DNA of 42,879 bases, taken from assembly GCA_028698525.1 (NCBI GenBank), contig JAQVDB010000009.1, forward strand, positions 1 to 42,879, read 5' to 3'. The position numbers and the translations under genes were made by a program. Source of the stretch: Clostridia bacterium. GTDB taxonomy: Bacteria; Bacillota; Clostridia; JAQVDB01. Below the pieces are notes generated by a model that was given only the letters and a program-made list of their open reading frames with translations, was not told the DNA's origin and made no database searches. Below, piece after piece: positions 42,865 to 42,879 of this stretch (positions are counted from its first letter, which is position 1; each line of letters begins with the position of its first letter).

Positions 42865-42879
42865 TGAATCATCACAAAC

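Overview
The window reads as a low-GC, Gram-positive, endospore-forming anaerobe of the class Clostridia. This rests on strong AGGAGG-type ribosome binding sites with frequent GTG and TTG starts, a GerM-type sporulation lipoprotein, a GatCAB amidotransferase, a CIRCE-controlled groESL operon, and an NfnAB electron-bifurcating transhydrogenase typical of anaerobes. The genus cannot be fixed from the sequence. Nearly all genes are on the minus strand, so operons below are given in transcription order, from high to low coordinates. I saw no rRNA, tRNA, CRISPR array or intact insertion sequence.

Layout. Positions 1-4171 hold the start of a gene running off the left edge, then gerM - rph - rdgB - yfcE (the gene order of Bacillus subtilis gerM-rph-ysnA-ysnB) and an orphan AIR-synthase-like gene. 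Positions 4303-11787 are a pcrA - ligA - gatC - gatA - gatB operon. Positions 12.0-18.7 kb hold a plus-strand THUMP rRNA methyltransferase that converges on a Ca2+-type P-ATPase, then yerC, a PfkB sugar kinase, a Nudix hydrolase, a small membrane peptide and a DUF6485 protein. Positions 18.8-29.9 kb are the purine block: a guanine riboswitch, an NCS2 purine permease, and purE-C-L-F-M-N-H-D. Positions 30.1-32.9 kb are an accessory patch: an ECF sigma/anti-sigma pair, a broken excisionase-like gene and a plus-strand HNH nuclease. Positions 32.9-37.7 kb hold guaB, a glutaminase-less guaA, and groES-groEL. Positions 37.8-42.9 kb hold an OGG1-type glycosylase with a DUF554 membrane protein, and an operon of a P-loop/Asp23 fusion protein with nfnA and nfnB.

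How the genes work together. The purine block plus guaB/guaA covers most of the route from PRPP to GMP (PurF, D, N, L, M, E, C, H, then GuaB and GuaA), with uptake by the permease. PurB, PurK, PurS and PurQ are not encoded here. GuaA also lacks its usual glutaminase domain, so two of the three glutamine-using steps in this pathway lack their ammonia-producing part at this locus. The permease leader can form either an antiterminator or a terminator that depends on the guanine aptamer. The purE leader downstream consists mostly of two abutting hairpins.

The most unusual sequence structures are: a 44-bp palindrome that is a two-way terminator and also encodes the near-identical C-termini of two convergent, unrelated proteins; a foldable three-stem RNA ahead of rph; the abutting hairpins ahead of purE; and the stand-alone GuaA synthetase. 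I found no complete new multi-gene system such as a defence island. The best unexplained gene is the P-loop/Asp23 fusion co-transcribed with nfnAB.
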